This document shows, piece by piece, positions 44,223 to 54,635 of a stretch of DNA of 64,000 nucleotides; position 1 is the first letter of the stretch, and the number at the start of each line of letters is the position of its first letter. Under the pieces are notes generated by a model. It made no database searches. It saw nothing but the letters and a program-made list of their open reading frames with translations, and had not been told where the DNA came from. The position numbers and the translations under genes are program-made. Origin of the DNA: Phytoamicus setariae (GTDB lineage: Bacteria > Pseudomonadota > Alphaproteobacteria > Rhizobiales > Rhizobiaceae). The stretch lies in contig NZ_JAEQNC010000012.1 in NCBI RefSeq assembly GCF_016722925.1, positions 62,001-126,000 of the forward strand, in the 5' to 3' direction.

Positions 44223-45521
44223 CTATTTGATCCAAGGTGGCAGAACGAAGTCAGCCTCGGCATAGAGCGCGGGCGAGATCAGCTTCGGATCGGTCTTGTG
44301 GTCCTGATGCTGCAGGAACTGATGCGGCATGCCGAGCGACGGATCCTTGACCTGGCCGGGATAGCAATAGGCCGACTGACCGGCGGGATCGGCGCGGTAG
44401 ATGCCATTGACACCGCGATAGACGAAGCGACGCATGGAAGCCGCGACCTTCCTGGTGCCTTCCTTGTTGAACGGTTCGCTGGGCCCGCCCGCGATGGCGG
44501 CGGAAAGTGCCCACATCCACAAGCCGTCATAGGTCTGCGAACCCGTGAGATAGGCCGCATTGGGTCCGAATTTCGCACGGTAGCTCTCGCGGAAGGATTT
44601 CGAATAGTCGTCGGGCAGGCAACCGATGACCGTCGAATAGACAACGCCGTTGACGGCTTCGCCGCCGATTTCGCGGAAGGCGGGCAGCGAGGGGCCGTAC
44701 TGCATGTAGACAAGGCTGTTGGTCGGCTGCGGCAGGAACTGCACCATGAACTGGGCGAGGTCCTGCGGTAGGAAGTGGGTGACGATGATTGCCGCCGGCG
44801 GATCCTGGCGGAGTTTGGCGAGCGTCGGGCCCCACTGGTTGGTCGGGAACGGCACGGTCTCGAACAACGAAACTTCGAAGCCGAATTCGGCAGCCTTATC
44901 TCGGATCGCATTGGCGATCACGACGGAATATTCATTGGCCGATGGAATGATGGCGATCTTCTTGTTCGGCATTGTCCACTTGCCGTTGTCGGCAAGCGTC
45001 TTGAGGAAATCGAGGCAGCCAGGGCCGTACCAATATTCCGGCGGATCGCCCTGGAAGGAGCCGTAATAGCGCTCCGGGTCGGTCTTGAATTTCTCGTTGT
45101 GCGAGATCAGCGTGTTGTAGTGCATAAAGATGATGTCGTTGTCGGCTGCGACATCCATCTCCGTCATGTTGGTACCGTAGTTGTAGCCGTTGATGATCAC
45201 GGGCACGTTGAATCGGTCGACGAGACGTTGCATCGCCTGGCTAACGAAGTCCGCGCCCATTTCCTTGGTGTCTTCGACATGGATCTCGACCGGCCGGCCG
45301 AGAATACCGCCGGCGGCATTGATCTCCGCAGCCGCCAGCTCGAGGCCGTTCTTGAATTCGATGCCGTCGGCGGCGGAAATACCGGACATCGGCAAAGCCG
45401 AACCCACGGGAATGGGCGTTGCATCCTGGGCCTGGGCGGTGCTGTTCAAATCGGCAAGGAGCATCCCGCCAGTGGCACCGGCTCCGAGAACTCCCTGTAG
45501 CATTGCACGTCTGTTGATCAT
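44223..45521 (-). CDS. Branched-chain amino acid-type ABC transporter substrate-binding protein
   Basis: 432 residues. The N-terminus has two Arg before a hydrophobic stretch (INRRAMLQGVLGAGATGGML), a Tat-like signal, with cleavage near AQAQ. The mature protein fits the Peripla_BP_6 family (VGSALPMSGISAADGIEFKNG; AAAEINAAGGILGRPVEIHV). Close relatives bind amino acids, urea or short amides; the adjacent amidase would fit an amide, but the ligand is not readable. It precedes LivG. Confidence 0.92.
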   Translation of the reverse strand: MINRRAMLQGVLGAGATGGMLLADLNSTAQAQDATPIPVGSALPMSGISAADGIEFKNGLELAAAEINAAGGILGRPVEIHVEDTKEMGADFVSQAMQRLVDRFNVPVIINGYNYGTNMTEMDVAADNDIIFMHYNTLISHNEKFKTDPERYYGSFQGDPPEYWYGPGCLDFLKTLADNGKWTMPNKKIAIIPSANEYSVVIANAIRDKAAEFGFEVSLFETVPFPTNQWGPTLAKLRQDPPAAIIVTHFLPQDLAQFMVQFLPQPTNSLVYMQYGPSLPAFREIGGEAVNGVVYSTVIGCLPDDYSKSFRESYRAKFGPNAAYLTGSQTYDGLWMWALSAAIAGGPSEPFNKEGTRKVAASMRRFVYRGVNGIYRADPAGQSAYCYPGQVKDPSLGMPHQFLQHQDHKTDPKLISPALYAEADFVLPPWIK

Positions 45522-45571
45522 AACGAGTACCCCTTATTTGTTGGTTTCATGCGTCATGTGTCGTTCTGTGC

Positions 45572-46969
45572 TTACCTGGAAACGATCTCCTCCAGGCGGG
45601 CGGCGGCGGAAAGAACAGAGGCGTCCTGCCCCCTCGCTCCGACGATCTGCAGACCGATAGGCAGTCCGGCGACAGTGACTCCGGCCGGTATCACTGCAGC
45701 GGGTTGTTGGCTGAGATTGATAGGGAAAGAGAACCCGGCCCATTCAGTCCAGCGCTTGAACTCTCCGCCAGTGGGCACTTCCAGCCCGGCCCCGAAGGCG
45801 GGCACCGCTGTGCCAGGGGAAATCAGGTAGTCATAGTCGGCGAGCAGCTTGTCCATCGCCACGCCGAAATCGGCACGCCGGGCCTGGGCCGCCACCACCG
45901 CCGTCGAGCCGTATTGGGCACCTTGTCTCGCGATATCGAGGAACCCCGGGTCGATGCCTGCCCGCTCCGTCTCCGGTACCATCGAGAGCCGCATCGCCGC
46001 ACCGGAAAACCAGTGATGATGGAAAAGCGACAGCAGGTCGTCGCCGGGCAGGTCGATGGCTTCGACGGTCGCCCCGGCCGCGCTGAGTTTGCCAGCCACT
46101 CTTGCGATGGCCGCCTCGATTTCGGGATCGAGCGTCCCTGCCGCCGGCTTCGACCAATATCCCATGCGCTTGCCGGCAAGGTCGGCTTGCACCGCATCCA
46201 GCGGCGCCAGTGCGCCCACACCCTGGGACCAGTCGTTCAGGTCCCGCCCGGACATCGCCTTCAGCATGATCGCAGCGTCGGCGGCGCTACGCGTCATCGG
46301 CCCGATATGGGCCACAGTACCAAAACTGCTGGCCGGATAGGCTGGCACACGGCCGAATGTCGGCTTCAGCCCGACAACGCCGCAGAAGGAGGCAGGGATG
46401 CGGATCGAGCCGCCGCCATCGGTTCCGAGGTGAAACACACCGGCACCAACAGCTGCCGCCACTGCCGCGCCGCCCGAGGAACCGCCGGAGGTCTTTTCCG
46501 CGTTCCAGGGATTGCGTGTCACGCCAAAGAGCGCGCTGTCGGTGACTGCCTTCCAGCCGAATTCCGGCGTCGTCGTCTGGGCGATGAAGGTCAGACCCGC
46601 CTTGCGCATCAGTGCAACGGAGGGGGCATCCCGGGAAAACGCCTGATCGGATGTGGTCGCGCTTCCGTAGCGCACGCTCCAGCCGTCGACCCAGACGATG
46701 TCCTTGATCGTCGTCGGCACGCCATCCGCTTCCGACAGCGGTTCGCCGGCGGCCCAGCGCCGTTCGGATTCCCGGGCGGAGTTGAGCGCGCCCTTGCTAT
46801 CGACAAATGTGAAAGCATTGAAATCAGAGTTGATCTCTTCGGCACGGTCAAGCGTCGCCTTCGCCACCTCGACCGGCGAGAGGCTGCGGCTGCGGTAGGC
46901 GGCCGCCAGTTGCGCGGCATCAAGAAGGCACAGCTCTCCCGCCCCTGCGAGAGGGTTCCTTGACGGCAT
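45572..46969 (-). CDS. Amidase (amidase signature family)
   Basis: 465 residues from the ATG at 46969 ([11 protein letters not shown]). The Ser-cisSer-Lys triad is visible: Lys in [12 protein letters not shown], the Gly/Ser-rich signature [17 protein letters not shown] with the cis-Ser, and the nucleophilic Ser in [16 protein letters not shown]. It hydrolyses a carboxamide to acid and ammonia or amine. It is the first gene of the operon 46969-37801 and is divergent from LysR at 47108, over a 10-bp inverted repeat. It may act after import or on a precursor. Confidence 0.92.
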   Translation of the reverse strand: MPSRNPLAGAGELCLLDAAQLAAAYRSRSLSPVEVAKATLDRAEEINSDFNAFTFVDSKGALNSARESERRWAAGEPLSEADGVPTTIKDIVWVDGWSVRYGSATTSDQAFSRDAPSVALMRKAGLTFIAQTTTPEFGWKAVTDSALFGVTRNPWNAEKTSGGSSGGAAVAAAVGAGVFHLGTDGGGSIRIPASFCGVVGLKPTFGRVPAYPASSFGTVAHIGPMTRSAADAAIMLKAMSGRDLNDWSQGVGALAPLDAVQADLAGKRMGYWSKPAAGTLDPEIEAAIARVAGKLSAAGATVEAIDLPGDDLLSLFHHHWFSGAAMRLSMVPETERAGIDPGFLDIARQGAQYGSTAVVAAQARRADFGVAMDKLLADYDYLISPGTAVPAFGAGLEVPTGGEFKRWTEWAGFSFPINLSQQPAAVIPAGVTVAGLPIGLQIVGARGQDASVLSAAARLEEIVSR

Positions 46970-47055
46970 ATCCGGTATTCCTTCGTTCGTTCCCGATCTG
47001 CTCTTGTGGGCAGATTCATTTGAATGGGCGTAGATTGGCGCTTTCAAGCGCCTTC

Positions 47056-47093
47056 ATAAAATGTATTCTTTCATATTACTTATTACATTTTAT
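47056..47093. promoter_or_regulatory. Inverted repeat in the amidase/LysR divergent region
   Basis: ATAAAATGTA (47056-47065) and TACATTTTAT (47084-47093) form a perfect 10-bp inverted repeat with an 18-base spacer in A/T-rich DNA. Position between the divergent genes suggests the LysR binding site controlling both. Confidence 0.7.
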
Positions 47094-47107
47094 GGATATT
47101 ATTCATC

Positions 47108-48064
47108 ATGAGGCTTAGCATCCGACAGTTGCGTTACGTCTGCGAAGTCGCGCGTCTGGGCAGCATTCAGGCTGCCTCCAAGGCCATGAACATCTCGCAA
47201 TCTTCAATCCTTGCGGCCATCACGCAGGCGGAAGGCGATATGGGGGCACGCATTTTCGAGCGGCGCCCGTCCCGCGGCGTGCAGATCACCCCGGCTGGCG
47301 AGCGCTTCGTCAGCGCGGCCCGGATCATGCTGTCGGCAACAACCGAGTTCGACCGCGCGATCGGCGACCTTTCCGACCGTGTGCCGCAAGTCCTGCGCAT
47401 CGGCTGCTTCGAGCCGTTCGGCGCACTTTTCATGCCGGAAATGCTGCGCCGCTATGTCGATCATGTCGGCGACGTGGAGATCGACCTCCTGGAGGGCAAC
47501 CAGGTCCAGCTTCAGGCCTGGCTTGCCGAAGGTCTCATCGACCTCGCTATCCTCTACGATATCGGCGCGATCCCAACCGGTTCCATCACCCGCATCTGCA
47601 AGGTGCCTGCGCACGCGCTGCTGCATGCCGATGATCCGCTCGCCGAACGTGACGCTGTAACGCTCTCGGACCTCGCCACCCGCCCTTTCGTTCTTCTCGA
47701 CATGCCCCAGACTGCTACCTACCTGCTGACGCTTTTCGACATCCTGGCCAAGCGGCCGGAGGTGCGCTTTCGTACGCGATCCTACGAGACGGCGCGATCG
47801 GCCGTTGCCTCCGGCTTCGGCATGGCGATCCTGAACATGCGGCCGATCGGCAGGGCAACGACCGACGGCTTGGCGATCGCCCGCCGGCCAATCCTCGACG
47901 AACTGCCTCCGCCATCGGTCAGCATCCTCGATCTCTACGGCAATGCCAAGCCGCTCTTCGTGCGGCTTTTCATAGAAATCTGCCGTCGCTTTTTCCAGGA
48001 GGTCGGGCCGGAGAGGTTTTCGGTGACTACCAAGGACAAGCAGGGGGCGTTGATATGGCCCTGA
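47108..48064 (+). CDS. LysR-family transcriptional regulator
   Basis: 318 residues. The N-terminal helix-turn-helix is MRLSIRQLRYVCEVARLGSI, with SKAMNISQSSILAAITQAEG as the recognition part, then the periplasmic-binding-like effector domain (VLRIGCFEPFGALFMPEMLR). No signs of truncation. It is divergent from the amidase operon and is the probable activator of it, with an inducer that could be the imported amide or its acid product. Confidence 0.92.
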   Translation: MRLSIRQLRYVCEVARLGSIQAASKAMNISQSSILAAITQAEGDMGARIFERRPSRGVQITPAGERFVSAARIMLSATTEFDRAIGDLSDRVPQVLRIGCFEPFGALFMPEMLRRYVDHVGDVEIDLLEGNQVQLQAWLAEGLIDLAILYDIGAIPTGSITRICKVPAHALLHADDPLAERDAVTLSDLATRPFVLLDMPQTATYLLTLFDILAKRPEVRFRTRSYETARSAVASGFGMAILNMRPIGRATTDGLAIARRPILDELPPPSVSILDLYGNAKPLFVRLFIEICRRFFQEVGPERFSVTTKDKQGALIWP

Positions 48065-48091
48065 TCGGGCGTTCAGCTCATCAAGCCACTG

Positions 48092-49948
48092 TCATTCGTC
48101 GATCCGCACCAAATGCCCCGGCGAGACTTCCCGGTAGCGTCGCTCGGGCGCAACGAAATCGAGGGGACGGATCGGCGTGCGCAGTTCGTTGATTGGCTGG
48201 TTTCGCCGCAGGTGCCTGCGGGACGGATCAGGCACGGTGACCGCTCCAATCAGCCTTTGTGTGTAGGTGTGTTGCGGCCGCTCAAGAATTTCCGCCCGCG
48301 GTCCTATTTCGACGATCTCGCCAAGATACATCACAGCAATGCGATGGCTTATCCGCTCGACCACGGCGATGTCGTGCGAGATGAACAGGAATGCGATGCC
48401 CATCTTGTCCTGAATATCCAGCAGCAGGTTCACCACTTGGGCTTTGACAGAGACATCCAGCGCCGAGACAGACTCGTCCGCGATGATCACCTTCGGATCC
48501 AGCATCAGCGCCCGGGCAATGCAAACGCGCTGGCGCTGCCCGCCCGAAAACTCATGCGGATAGCGCTCCAGCATCGATGGCGAGAGATCGACCTGCTCCA
48601 TCAGCCTGGCGGCCTTGGCCCGAGCCTGATCCGCGCTTCCCAGCCCGTGTTCGCGGTACGGCTCCACCAGCGCGTCGCCGACCGTCATGCGCGGGTTCAT
48701 GCTGGCGAGCGGATCCTGTGGAATCATCTGGATCTCGCAGCGCTTGCTGCGCATCGCTTCGGACGAAAGCTTGAACAGTTCGTCATTGCCAAGCCGCACG
48801 CTGCCGGTCGAGCTGCTATTCAACCGGATAATCGACTTGCCCGTGGTCGACTTGCCACAACCGGATTCGCCGACCAGCGACAGGGTTTCGCCCGCAAAAA
48901 TCGAAAACGATACGTTTTCTACCGCATGCACGCGCGCAATGCGGCGATTGAGCATGCCGCCGCGGACATCGAAGCGCGTCACCAGGTTGCGTACATCCAG
49001 AAGCGGCTGGCTCATATCCGGCTGCCGCTCAAGAGGCATCGGTGGATTGATCACGCCCGTTTGCATGTCGACTTCCGCAAACCGCAAAGGGGCCGGCTCG
49101 CCTTTCATGCTGCCTAGCGTCGACACGCTCGCCAGAAGTGCACGTGTATAGATTTCACGCGGATTGGCGAACACCTCTGCTGTCAGCCCCTGCTCGACCG
49201 GATTGCCGCGATACATCACCACTGTCCGATCCGCCATTTCCGCCACCACTCCCATATCATGGGTGATGAACAGCATGGCCATGCCGTACTCGGCCTGCAG
49301 ATCCTTCAGCAGATCGAGGATTTCTCCCTGTACGGTCACGTCCAGCGCTGTGGTCGGCTCGTCGGCAATCAGCAATTTCGGGCGCGACGCAAGAGCCATC
49401 GCAATCATGACGCGCTGGCGCATCCCGCCTGAAAAAGCATGCGGATAGTCGTCCATGCGTTGCGCTGCGTTCGGAATGCGAACTCGCTCAAGCAGGGCGA
49501 TCGCCTCGTTGCGCGCCTCGGTCTTCGACAACCTGCGGTGCGAGGTCAGCGCCTCGATGATCTGGTCACCCACCCGATGGATCGGATGCAGACTGGTCAT
49601 CGGTTCCTGGAAGATCATCGCGACCGTCTGGCCACGAATATCCCGGATCATCCCCGCCTCGTCGAGTTTGAGGATATCCTTTCCGTCCAGAATGATCTCG
49701 CCTTCCAGTCTGCTGGTCGCAGGATCGAGCAGCCGCATGATCGATAGCGACGTCACGCTCTTGCCCGAACCGGATTCCCCGACCAGCGCCACTGTTTCAC
49801 CGGTGGCGATATCGAAGGACAGGTCCTTGACGACACGGTTCCACTTGCCCCGCGACCCCAGGAAAGAGACGTTCAGATTGCGGAGAGACAGCATTGCGCC
49901 CTTATTCTGCGCCGGCCCGCCGGCGTCTTCTTTCAAGGCCACGTTCAT
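48092..49948 (-). CDS. Fused peptide-type ABC transporter ATPase (DppD-DppF fusion)
   Basis: 618 residues. The ATG at 49948 overlaps the permease stop (ATGA). The first domain has [27 protein letters not shown] and [14 protein letters not shown]; the second has [28 protein letters not shown] and [14 protein letters not shown]. In the second Walker B the usual DEP is DES. Unlike the fusion at 7951, the cysteine-rich extension between the two domains is absent. It energises the importer encoded at 49945-53663. Confidence 0.93.
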   Translation of the reverse strand: MNVALKEDAGGPAQNKGAMLSLRNLNVSFLGSRGKWNRVVKDLSFDIATGETVALVGESGSGKSVTSLSIMRLLDPATSRLEGEIILDGKDILKLDEAGMIRDIRGQTVAMIFQEPMTSLHPIHRVGDQIIEALTSHRRLSKTEARNEAIALLERVRIPNAAQRMDDYPHAFSGGMRQRVMIAMALASRPKLLIADEPTTALDVTVQGEILDLLKDLQAEYGMAMLFITHDMGVVAEMADRTVVMYRGNPVEQGLTAEVFANPREIYTRALLASVSTLGSMKGEPAPLRFAEVDMQTGVINPPMPLERQPDMSQPLLDVRNLVTRFDVRGGMLNRRIARVHAVENVSFSIFAGETLSLVGESGCGKSTTGKSIIRLNSSSTGSVRLGNDELFKLSSEAMRSKRCEIQMIPQDPLASMNPRMTVGDALVEPYREHGLGSADQARAKAARLMEQVDLSPSMLERYPHEFSGGQRQRVCIARALMLDPKVIIADESVSALDVSVKAQVVNLLLDIQDKMGIAFLFISHDIAVVERISHRIAVMYLGEIVEIGPRAEILERPQHTYTQRLIGAVTVPDPSRRHLRRNQPINELRTPIRPLDFVAPERRYREVSPGHLVRIDE

Positions 49949-50916
49949 GCCCGCCTCATTCTCGGATCGATCAGGATACATACGAGATCGACCAGTGCAT
50001 TGGCGACCACCACGAAGAAGGAGGCATAAAGCACCGTCGTCATGATCATCGGCAGGTCGAGCACCTTGAGCGCCTGATAGGTCAGGCGGCCGACGCCATT
50101 GATGCCGAACACCACCTCCGTCAGCACCGCCGCCCCCCCGACGAGCACACCGAAATCCATGCCGAACATGATGACGATGGGAATGATGGCGCTACGGGTC
50201 GCATGCTTCAAAAGTACTTTGCGGCCGCTCAGCCCCTTGGCGCGAGCGGTCCGGATGAAATCCTCATGATAGGTTTCGATAATGCCGGTCCTCAGCATCC
50301 GCCCGTAAAGGCCGATATAGAGGAAGGCCAGCGTCAGCCAGGGAAAGATCATCGATTTAAGCCACAAACCGGGATCTTCTGACAATGGCGTATAGCCAAG
50401 CGCCGGAACCCAGGAAAAGGCCCATGTATTGTGGAGCCGGCTCTGGGTCACCAGGTTCACCATTTCGCCGACCCAGAAGACGGGCATGGCGACGGCCATC
50501 ATCGAAATGCCCATCAGGAGTTTGTCCGGCCACCGGTCCTTGAAGGCTGCCGCGAGGATACCTGTCAAGGTGCCTCCGAGCATCCAGAAGATTGCCGCGC
50601 CTGTAACCAGCGAGAGCGTCGCGGGCGCAGCTGCCACGACAGCGGGAATGATCTCCTGGCCGCGGTTCGCGAAGGAGGTAAGATCCTGCGTGACGAACAG
50701 CCGCTTCATCATCAGCCCGTATTGGACGTAGATCGGCCGGTCGAAACCGAAATCCTTGCGGACGGCCTCGACGGTTTCCTGCGCGGCGTTGCGGCCGGCG
50801 ATGCGTGCGGCCGGATCCGAGCCCGGCGTGGCGAAAAAGATCAGGAAGGTGATGACGGAAAGCCCGAACATCACCACCACCATGCGCAACAAGCGTGAAA
50901 CAATTGCAGCGAGCAT
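49945..50916 (-). CDS. Peptide-type ABC transporter permease, DppB
   Basis: 323 residues with six hydrophobic segments. The typical start is VSRLLRMVVVMFGLSVITFLIF and the C-terminal coupling loop is RMLRTGIIETYHEDFIRTARAKG. It begins three bases after the DppC stop and overlaps the ATPase start. It forms the channel with the permease at 50920. Confidence 0.94.
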   Translation of the reverse strand: MLAAIVSRLLRMVVVMFGLSVITFLIFFATPGSDPAARIAGRNAAQETVEAVRKDFGFDRPIYVQYGLMMKRLFVTQDLTSFANRGQEIIPAVVAAAPATLSLVTGAAIFWMLGGTLTGILAAAFKDRWPDKLLMGISMMAVAMPVFWVGEMVNLVTQSRLHNTWAFSWVPALGYTPLSEDPGLWLKSMIFPWLTLAFLYIGLYGRMLRTGIIETYHEDFIRTARAKGLSGRKVLLKHATRSAIIPIVIMFGMDFGVLVGGAAVLTEVVFGINGVGRLTYQALKVLDLPMIMTTVLYASFFVVVANALVDLVCILIDPRMRRA

Positions 50917-50919
50917 ATC

Positions 50920-51963
50920 TCAGCGTCCCCGTGCGGATTTGGGATCGAGAACGTCGCGCAGCACGTCACCCAGAAGGTTGAGCAGCAGGACCGTCGCCAT
51001 GATTGCGATGCCCGGCGCCATGGAAACCACCGGGCGTGAATAAAGCAGGGATTGACCATCCTGCAGGATGGTGCCCCAGCTTGCGTTCGGCGGCTGTACG
51101 CCCACCGACAGGAAGGACAGCGAGCTTTCCGTAACGATGTTGAGCGCCATCAGCATTGGCGCAAAGACAATCAGCGTCGTGGAAACATTCGGCAGAATGT
51201 GCTTCCACAGGATGCGCGACGGACGGATGCCCAGTCCCCGCGCTGCCAGAATGAATTCGCTCTGGTTCAGGGCAAGCACCCGGCCCCGGATCGGTCGTGC
51301 GACATAAGGCACGTAGACAAGACCAATGATGAGGATCGGCACGATCAGGCTGCTCGACGATATCTCGAACGGGCCGATGGCAAGGCTTCGGCCAATCATC
51401 ACAATGGAAAGCGAGATGGCCAGAAGATAGACAGGAAAGGCCCAGATGATATCGATGACATTGGAAAGCACGCCATCCACCAAGCCGCCCAGATAACCGG
51501 CGGCAATACCGACGACCGCTGCAACCAACAGGCACAGCACCGTCGAGGCGCCGGCGATCAACAGGGAATTGCGACCACCGTAGAACAGCCGCGCGGCGAC
51601 GTCGCGCCCCTGCGCGTCCGCGCCAAGGAAATATTGTCCACCCCAGGTGGGACCGATCGGGGTGACGCCGAGGCCCAGTCCTTCCGTCGATTGCTGCATG
51701 ACCGGAACGCGCTTGCCGTCCAGTTCGATTTTCGCCGAAAGACCGGAGCGGAAAGGATCCGCCTTGGACACATATTTGGCGTAGACCGGCGCCATCAGCG
51801 TGGCAATGACAATCAGCAGGAGAAGGCTTGCCGATATCACGGCGGTGGGGCTCGCCAGCAGCCCTTCGAGGACACGCCTCCAGGGCCCCCGACGTGACCA
51901 TCCTTCATCCCCGGCCGAAACGGCCGGGGACAGAGCGGTCTGCTCGTTCGATGGGATCGTCAT
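50920..51963 (-). CDS. Peptide-type ABC transporter permease, DppC
   Basis: 347 residues from the ATG at 51963, after GTGAAGGAA. It has an N-terminal helix (PTAVISASLLLLIVIATLMA), the FLGADAQGRDVAARLFYGGR block, further helices, and the coupling loop RVLALNQSEFILAARGLGIR. It starts five bases after the stop of the binding-protein gene, so the operon is tight. A longer open frame upstream reads through the binding-protein gene and is not used. Confidence 0.93.
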   Translation of the reverse strand: MTIPSNEQTALSPAVSAGDEGWSRRGPWRRVLEGLLASPTAVISASLLLLIVIATLMAPVYAKYVSKADPFRSGLSAKIELDGKRVPVMQQSTEGLGLGVTPIGPTWGGQYFLGADAQGRDVAARLFYGGRNSLLIAGASTVLCLLVAAVVGIAAGYLGGLVDGVLSNVIDIIWAFPVYLLAISLSIVMIGRSLAIGPFEISSSSLIVPILIIGLVYVPYVARPIRGRVLALNQSEFILAARGLGIRPSRILWKHILPNVSTTLIVFAPMLMALNIVTESSLSFLSVGVQPPNASWGTILQDGQSLLYSRPVVSMAPGIAIMATVLLLNLLGDVLRDVLDPKSARGR

Positions 51964-51968
51964 TTCCT

Positions 51969-53663
51969 TCACTGAACCCAGGAGTTCCCGACCAGCCAAT
52001 GGAACTGGCTGGAGAACTGGTAGTTGCCCAGGCGCTTGGAGTTCAGATCGACATCCTTCGGCGTGAAGAGCGGAACGGCCGGAGCCAGCGCCATCATGTC
52101 GTGGTCGATCTTGCCCCATTCCTTGTTCGCCGCTTCCGGATCGGTTGCGGCCAGCGCCATCGCGGCCTTCATGCGATCATCAAGCGATTTGTCGCAAATG
52201 CCCGACATGTTGACCGAAGAATCCGAACCGGGCGTGAAGCTGTCACAACCGAACAGCACATTCAGGAAGTTCGAAGGCGCGGGATAATCCTGATACCACT
52301 GCGTCACCGAAATCTGCACTTTGTTGTTGGTGTTCTGGATATAGGTGAACTGGATATCGCCCGAGATGGATTGAACGGTGGCGTCGTATCCGAGATCGGA
52401 AAGTACCGTCTGCAGATAGGTGCCGACAGCGCGCGATGTTGCGGTGTCGTCGCTGACGACGGTCACCTTCTGGCCCTTGGTGCCGGATTCCTCGACCAGC
52501 GCATGCGCCTTGTCCATGTCCGGAGCGCTCCAATCCGTGCCGGGGTTTGCGGTGTAATCGCAATGGGGATCGTGGCCTGGCATATCTGGCGGCAGGATGG
52601 TGCAAACCGGCGACGCCAGGGCGGGTCCGCCGAACAGCGAAACGAGCGCATCGCGATCAACAGCATAGTTCAGTGCCTGACGCACCCGCACGTCGTTGAA
52701 CGGCGCGAGATTGGTGTTCATGGGCGCATACCACCAGGCGTTCAGCGGCGAAACGCGCAGCAGGTCGGGATTGCTGACGCTCAGTTCCGCAAGACGGTCC
52801 GTCGGCACCGGCTCGTACATCCAGTCAGCCTGACCATTGAGGATGGCGTTAACAGCCGCTTCCTCGGTACCGCCGAAGGTATATTCGATACGGTCCGGAT
52901 AGCCCTTGGGCTGGGCTTCCTTGCTCCATTCTTTGAAGTTTGGATTGCGAACCATGATGAGCGAGGCGTTGGGATCGTAGCTTTCGAACATGTAGGCGCC
53001 CGTGCCGGGGATCGGTGCGTTGCCGGCATCCTTTGCCACTGTGTCGGCGGGCATGATCGCCGCATGCGGCACCGCAAGCTTGTAGAGGAACTCCGCATCC
53101 GGCGCTACGAGATTAATCGTTACCGTATTGTTGGCGGCATCGCCAACAACGCCACCTTCGAGCGTGCAGGTTTCGGCTGCCGCGAGGCATTTGTCAGCGC
53201 CCACGATGCCGCTGTAGAAACTGCCTGAAGTCGGGCTACGCACCTTGAAGATACGCTGGAAGGACGCCACGACGTCGTCGACCGTCAGGTCCTTGCCATT
53301 CGAGAACTTGATACCCTTCCGCAGCTTGAAGGTGTAGCTCCGACCGTCGCTGGAAAGCGTCGGCATGTCCTCGGCCAGATCCGGTACAACCTCGGCGCTT
53401 TGCGGACCGGCAACCTTCTTGAAGGTCATCAAGCCGTCATGGGTGTAGAGATAAAGCTGCCAGTAGCGCGCCGTATAATTGATGTGCGGATCAAGCGTTC
53501 CCTCTGAGGACACGCCGAGCAGCTTCATTGTGCCGCCGTAGTGGGCGGCGTCGGCATCCTGCGCCTGCGCCGGCTGGAAAGCCACGCATAGCGCAAGCGC
53601 TGTCGCGCTGAGAAACACACGGCTGCGCGCAGCAAGACCGGTCAGCATTTGGGTTCTGTCCAT
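51969..53663 (-). CDS. ABC transporter substrate-binding protein, family 5
   Basis: 564 residues from the ATG at 53663, behind GGGAGAACAAT. A Sec signal peptide is visible (RVFLSATALALCVAFQPAQA). The mature part shows the family-5 blocks LAEDMPTLSSDGRSYTFKLR and GIKFSNGKDLTVDDVVASFQ. The ligand is most likely a peptide given the peptidase genes on both sides. It is only distantly similar to the family-5 protein at 4399, which uses a Tat signal. Confidence 0.92.
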   Translation of the reverse strand: MDRTQMLTGLAARSRVFLSATALALCVAFQPAQAQDADAAHYGGTMKLLGVSSEGTLDPHINYTARYWQLYLYTHDGLMTFKKVAGPQSAEVVPDLAEDMPTLSSDGRSYTFKLRKGIKFSNGKDLTVDDVVASFQRIFKVRSPTSGSFYSGIVGADKCLAAAETCTLEGGVVGDAANNTVTINLVAPDAEFLYKLAVPHAAIMPADTVAKDAGNAPIPGTGAYMFESYDPNASLIMVRNPNFKEWSKEAQPKGYPDRIEYTFGGTEEAAVNAILNGQADWMYEPVPTDRLAELSVSNPDLLRVSPLNAWWYAPMNTNLAPFNDVRVRQALNYAVDRDALVSLFGGPALASPVCTILPPDMPGHDPHCDYTANPGTDWSAPDMDKAHALVEESGTKGQKVTVVSDDTATSRAVGTYLQTVLSDLGYDATVQSISGDIQFTYIQNTNNKVQISVTQWYQDYPAPSNFLNVLFGCDSFTPGSDSSVNMSGICDKSLDDRMKAAMALAATDPEAANKEWGKIDHDMMALAPAVPLFTPKDVDLNSKRLGNYQFSSQFHWLVGNSWVQ

Positions 53664-53741
53664 ATTGTTCTCCCTCTTGGGTTGCAAACTTATCAATACG
53701 TCTTTGTTCCATCCCCGACCGGAGGCCGGGAAAATTACGCC

Positions 53742-54635
53742 CTATTTCTTATCGCACTCCAGCAGGAAGTCGCCGACCAACTTCATGCAATCATCGAATT
53801 CCTCGACATGGGGCATGTGGCTGGAATTCGGAAAGATGTGCCAGCGCACGTCGGGGATGTGCTCCGCGAAAGGTCGCACCGTCGCTGGTGTCGCCTCGTC
53901 GTACGCACCGGAGATGAGCAGCGTGGGTACGTCGACCAGACGCAGCCGATCAATCGCGGTCCAATCCTTGAGAGTTCCGGTAATATGAAACTCGTTGGGA
54001 CCGATCATCAGATTATAGACATGCGAGTCTTCATCCATCGCATTGTGCGTGCGCTGCACCGCCGCGGGTGCCGGATCAAGACGGCAAACATGTCGGAGGT
54101 TGAATACCTTGGTTGCTTCGACGTAATCGGGGTGTGTAGTGGAATTCGCAGCTTCGTGATGCGACAAAACTGCCTGGACATCGGCGGGCAAGGCAGCGCG
54201 CAAACGCCCGGTCTCCTCGATCCATAATGGCATCGAGGCGGGACTGTCGGCCAGGATCAGCGCCTTCAGCCCTTCAGGCCGACTGATGGCGAATTCCGCC
54301 CCCATCATTCCACCCCAGGACTGCCCCAGAAGATAATAGCGCTCACCGATACCAAGGTGGTCGATCAGGTTGCGCAGTTCGTCGAGGAACAGGTCGACTG
54401 TCCAGAACTCGGCCCCCTCTTCCGGCAGCCGTGTCGAGCGGCCATTTCCAATCTGGTCATAATGGATAACAGCGCGCCCGGCTTCGGACAGCGCCTTGAA
54501 ACTGTCGACGTAGTCATGGGTGCAGCCCGGCCCACCATGGGCGACGATCAGAGGCGTGGCACCTGCGAGATCGCCCGTGACCCGGTACCACGTGCGGTAA
54601 TCGCCAAATCGCGCAAGACCCTCAACGGCTCCCAT
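53742..54635 (-). CDS. Proline iminopeptidase-like alpha/beta hydrolase (S33)
   Basis: 297 residues from the ATG at 54635, six bases after GGGGA; an ATG at 54641 is the alternative. The oxyanion motif HGGPG (33-37), nucleophile GQSWGG (Ser106), Asp in SGAYDEATP and His in NSSHMPHVE form the S33 catalytic set. The family removes N-terminal Pro or hydrolyses related amides and esters. Next to a peptide importer and an M17 aminopeptidase, cytoplasmic peptide breakdown is likely. Confidence 0.9.
   Translation of the reverse strand: MGAVEGLARFGDYRTWYRVTGDLAGATPLIVAHGGPGCTHDYVDSFKALSEAGRAVIHYDQIGNGRSTRLPEEGAEFWTVDLFLDELRNLIDHLGIGERYYLLGQSWGGMMGAEFAISRPEGLKALILADSPASMPLWIEETGRLRAALPADVQAVLSHHEAANSTTHPDYVEATKVFNLRHVCRLDPAPAAVQRTHNAMDEDSHVYNLMIGPNEFHITGTLKDWTAIDRLRLVDVPTLLISGAYDEATPATVRPFAEHIPDVRWHIFPNSSHMPHVEEFDDCMKLVGDFLLECDKK

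Noticed and set aside
43392-44771. A 459-codon plus-strand frame
   Set aside because: Runs antisense across LivG and the Liv binding protein.
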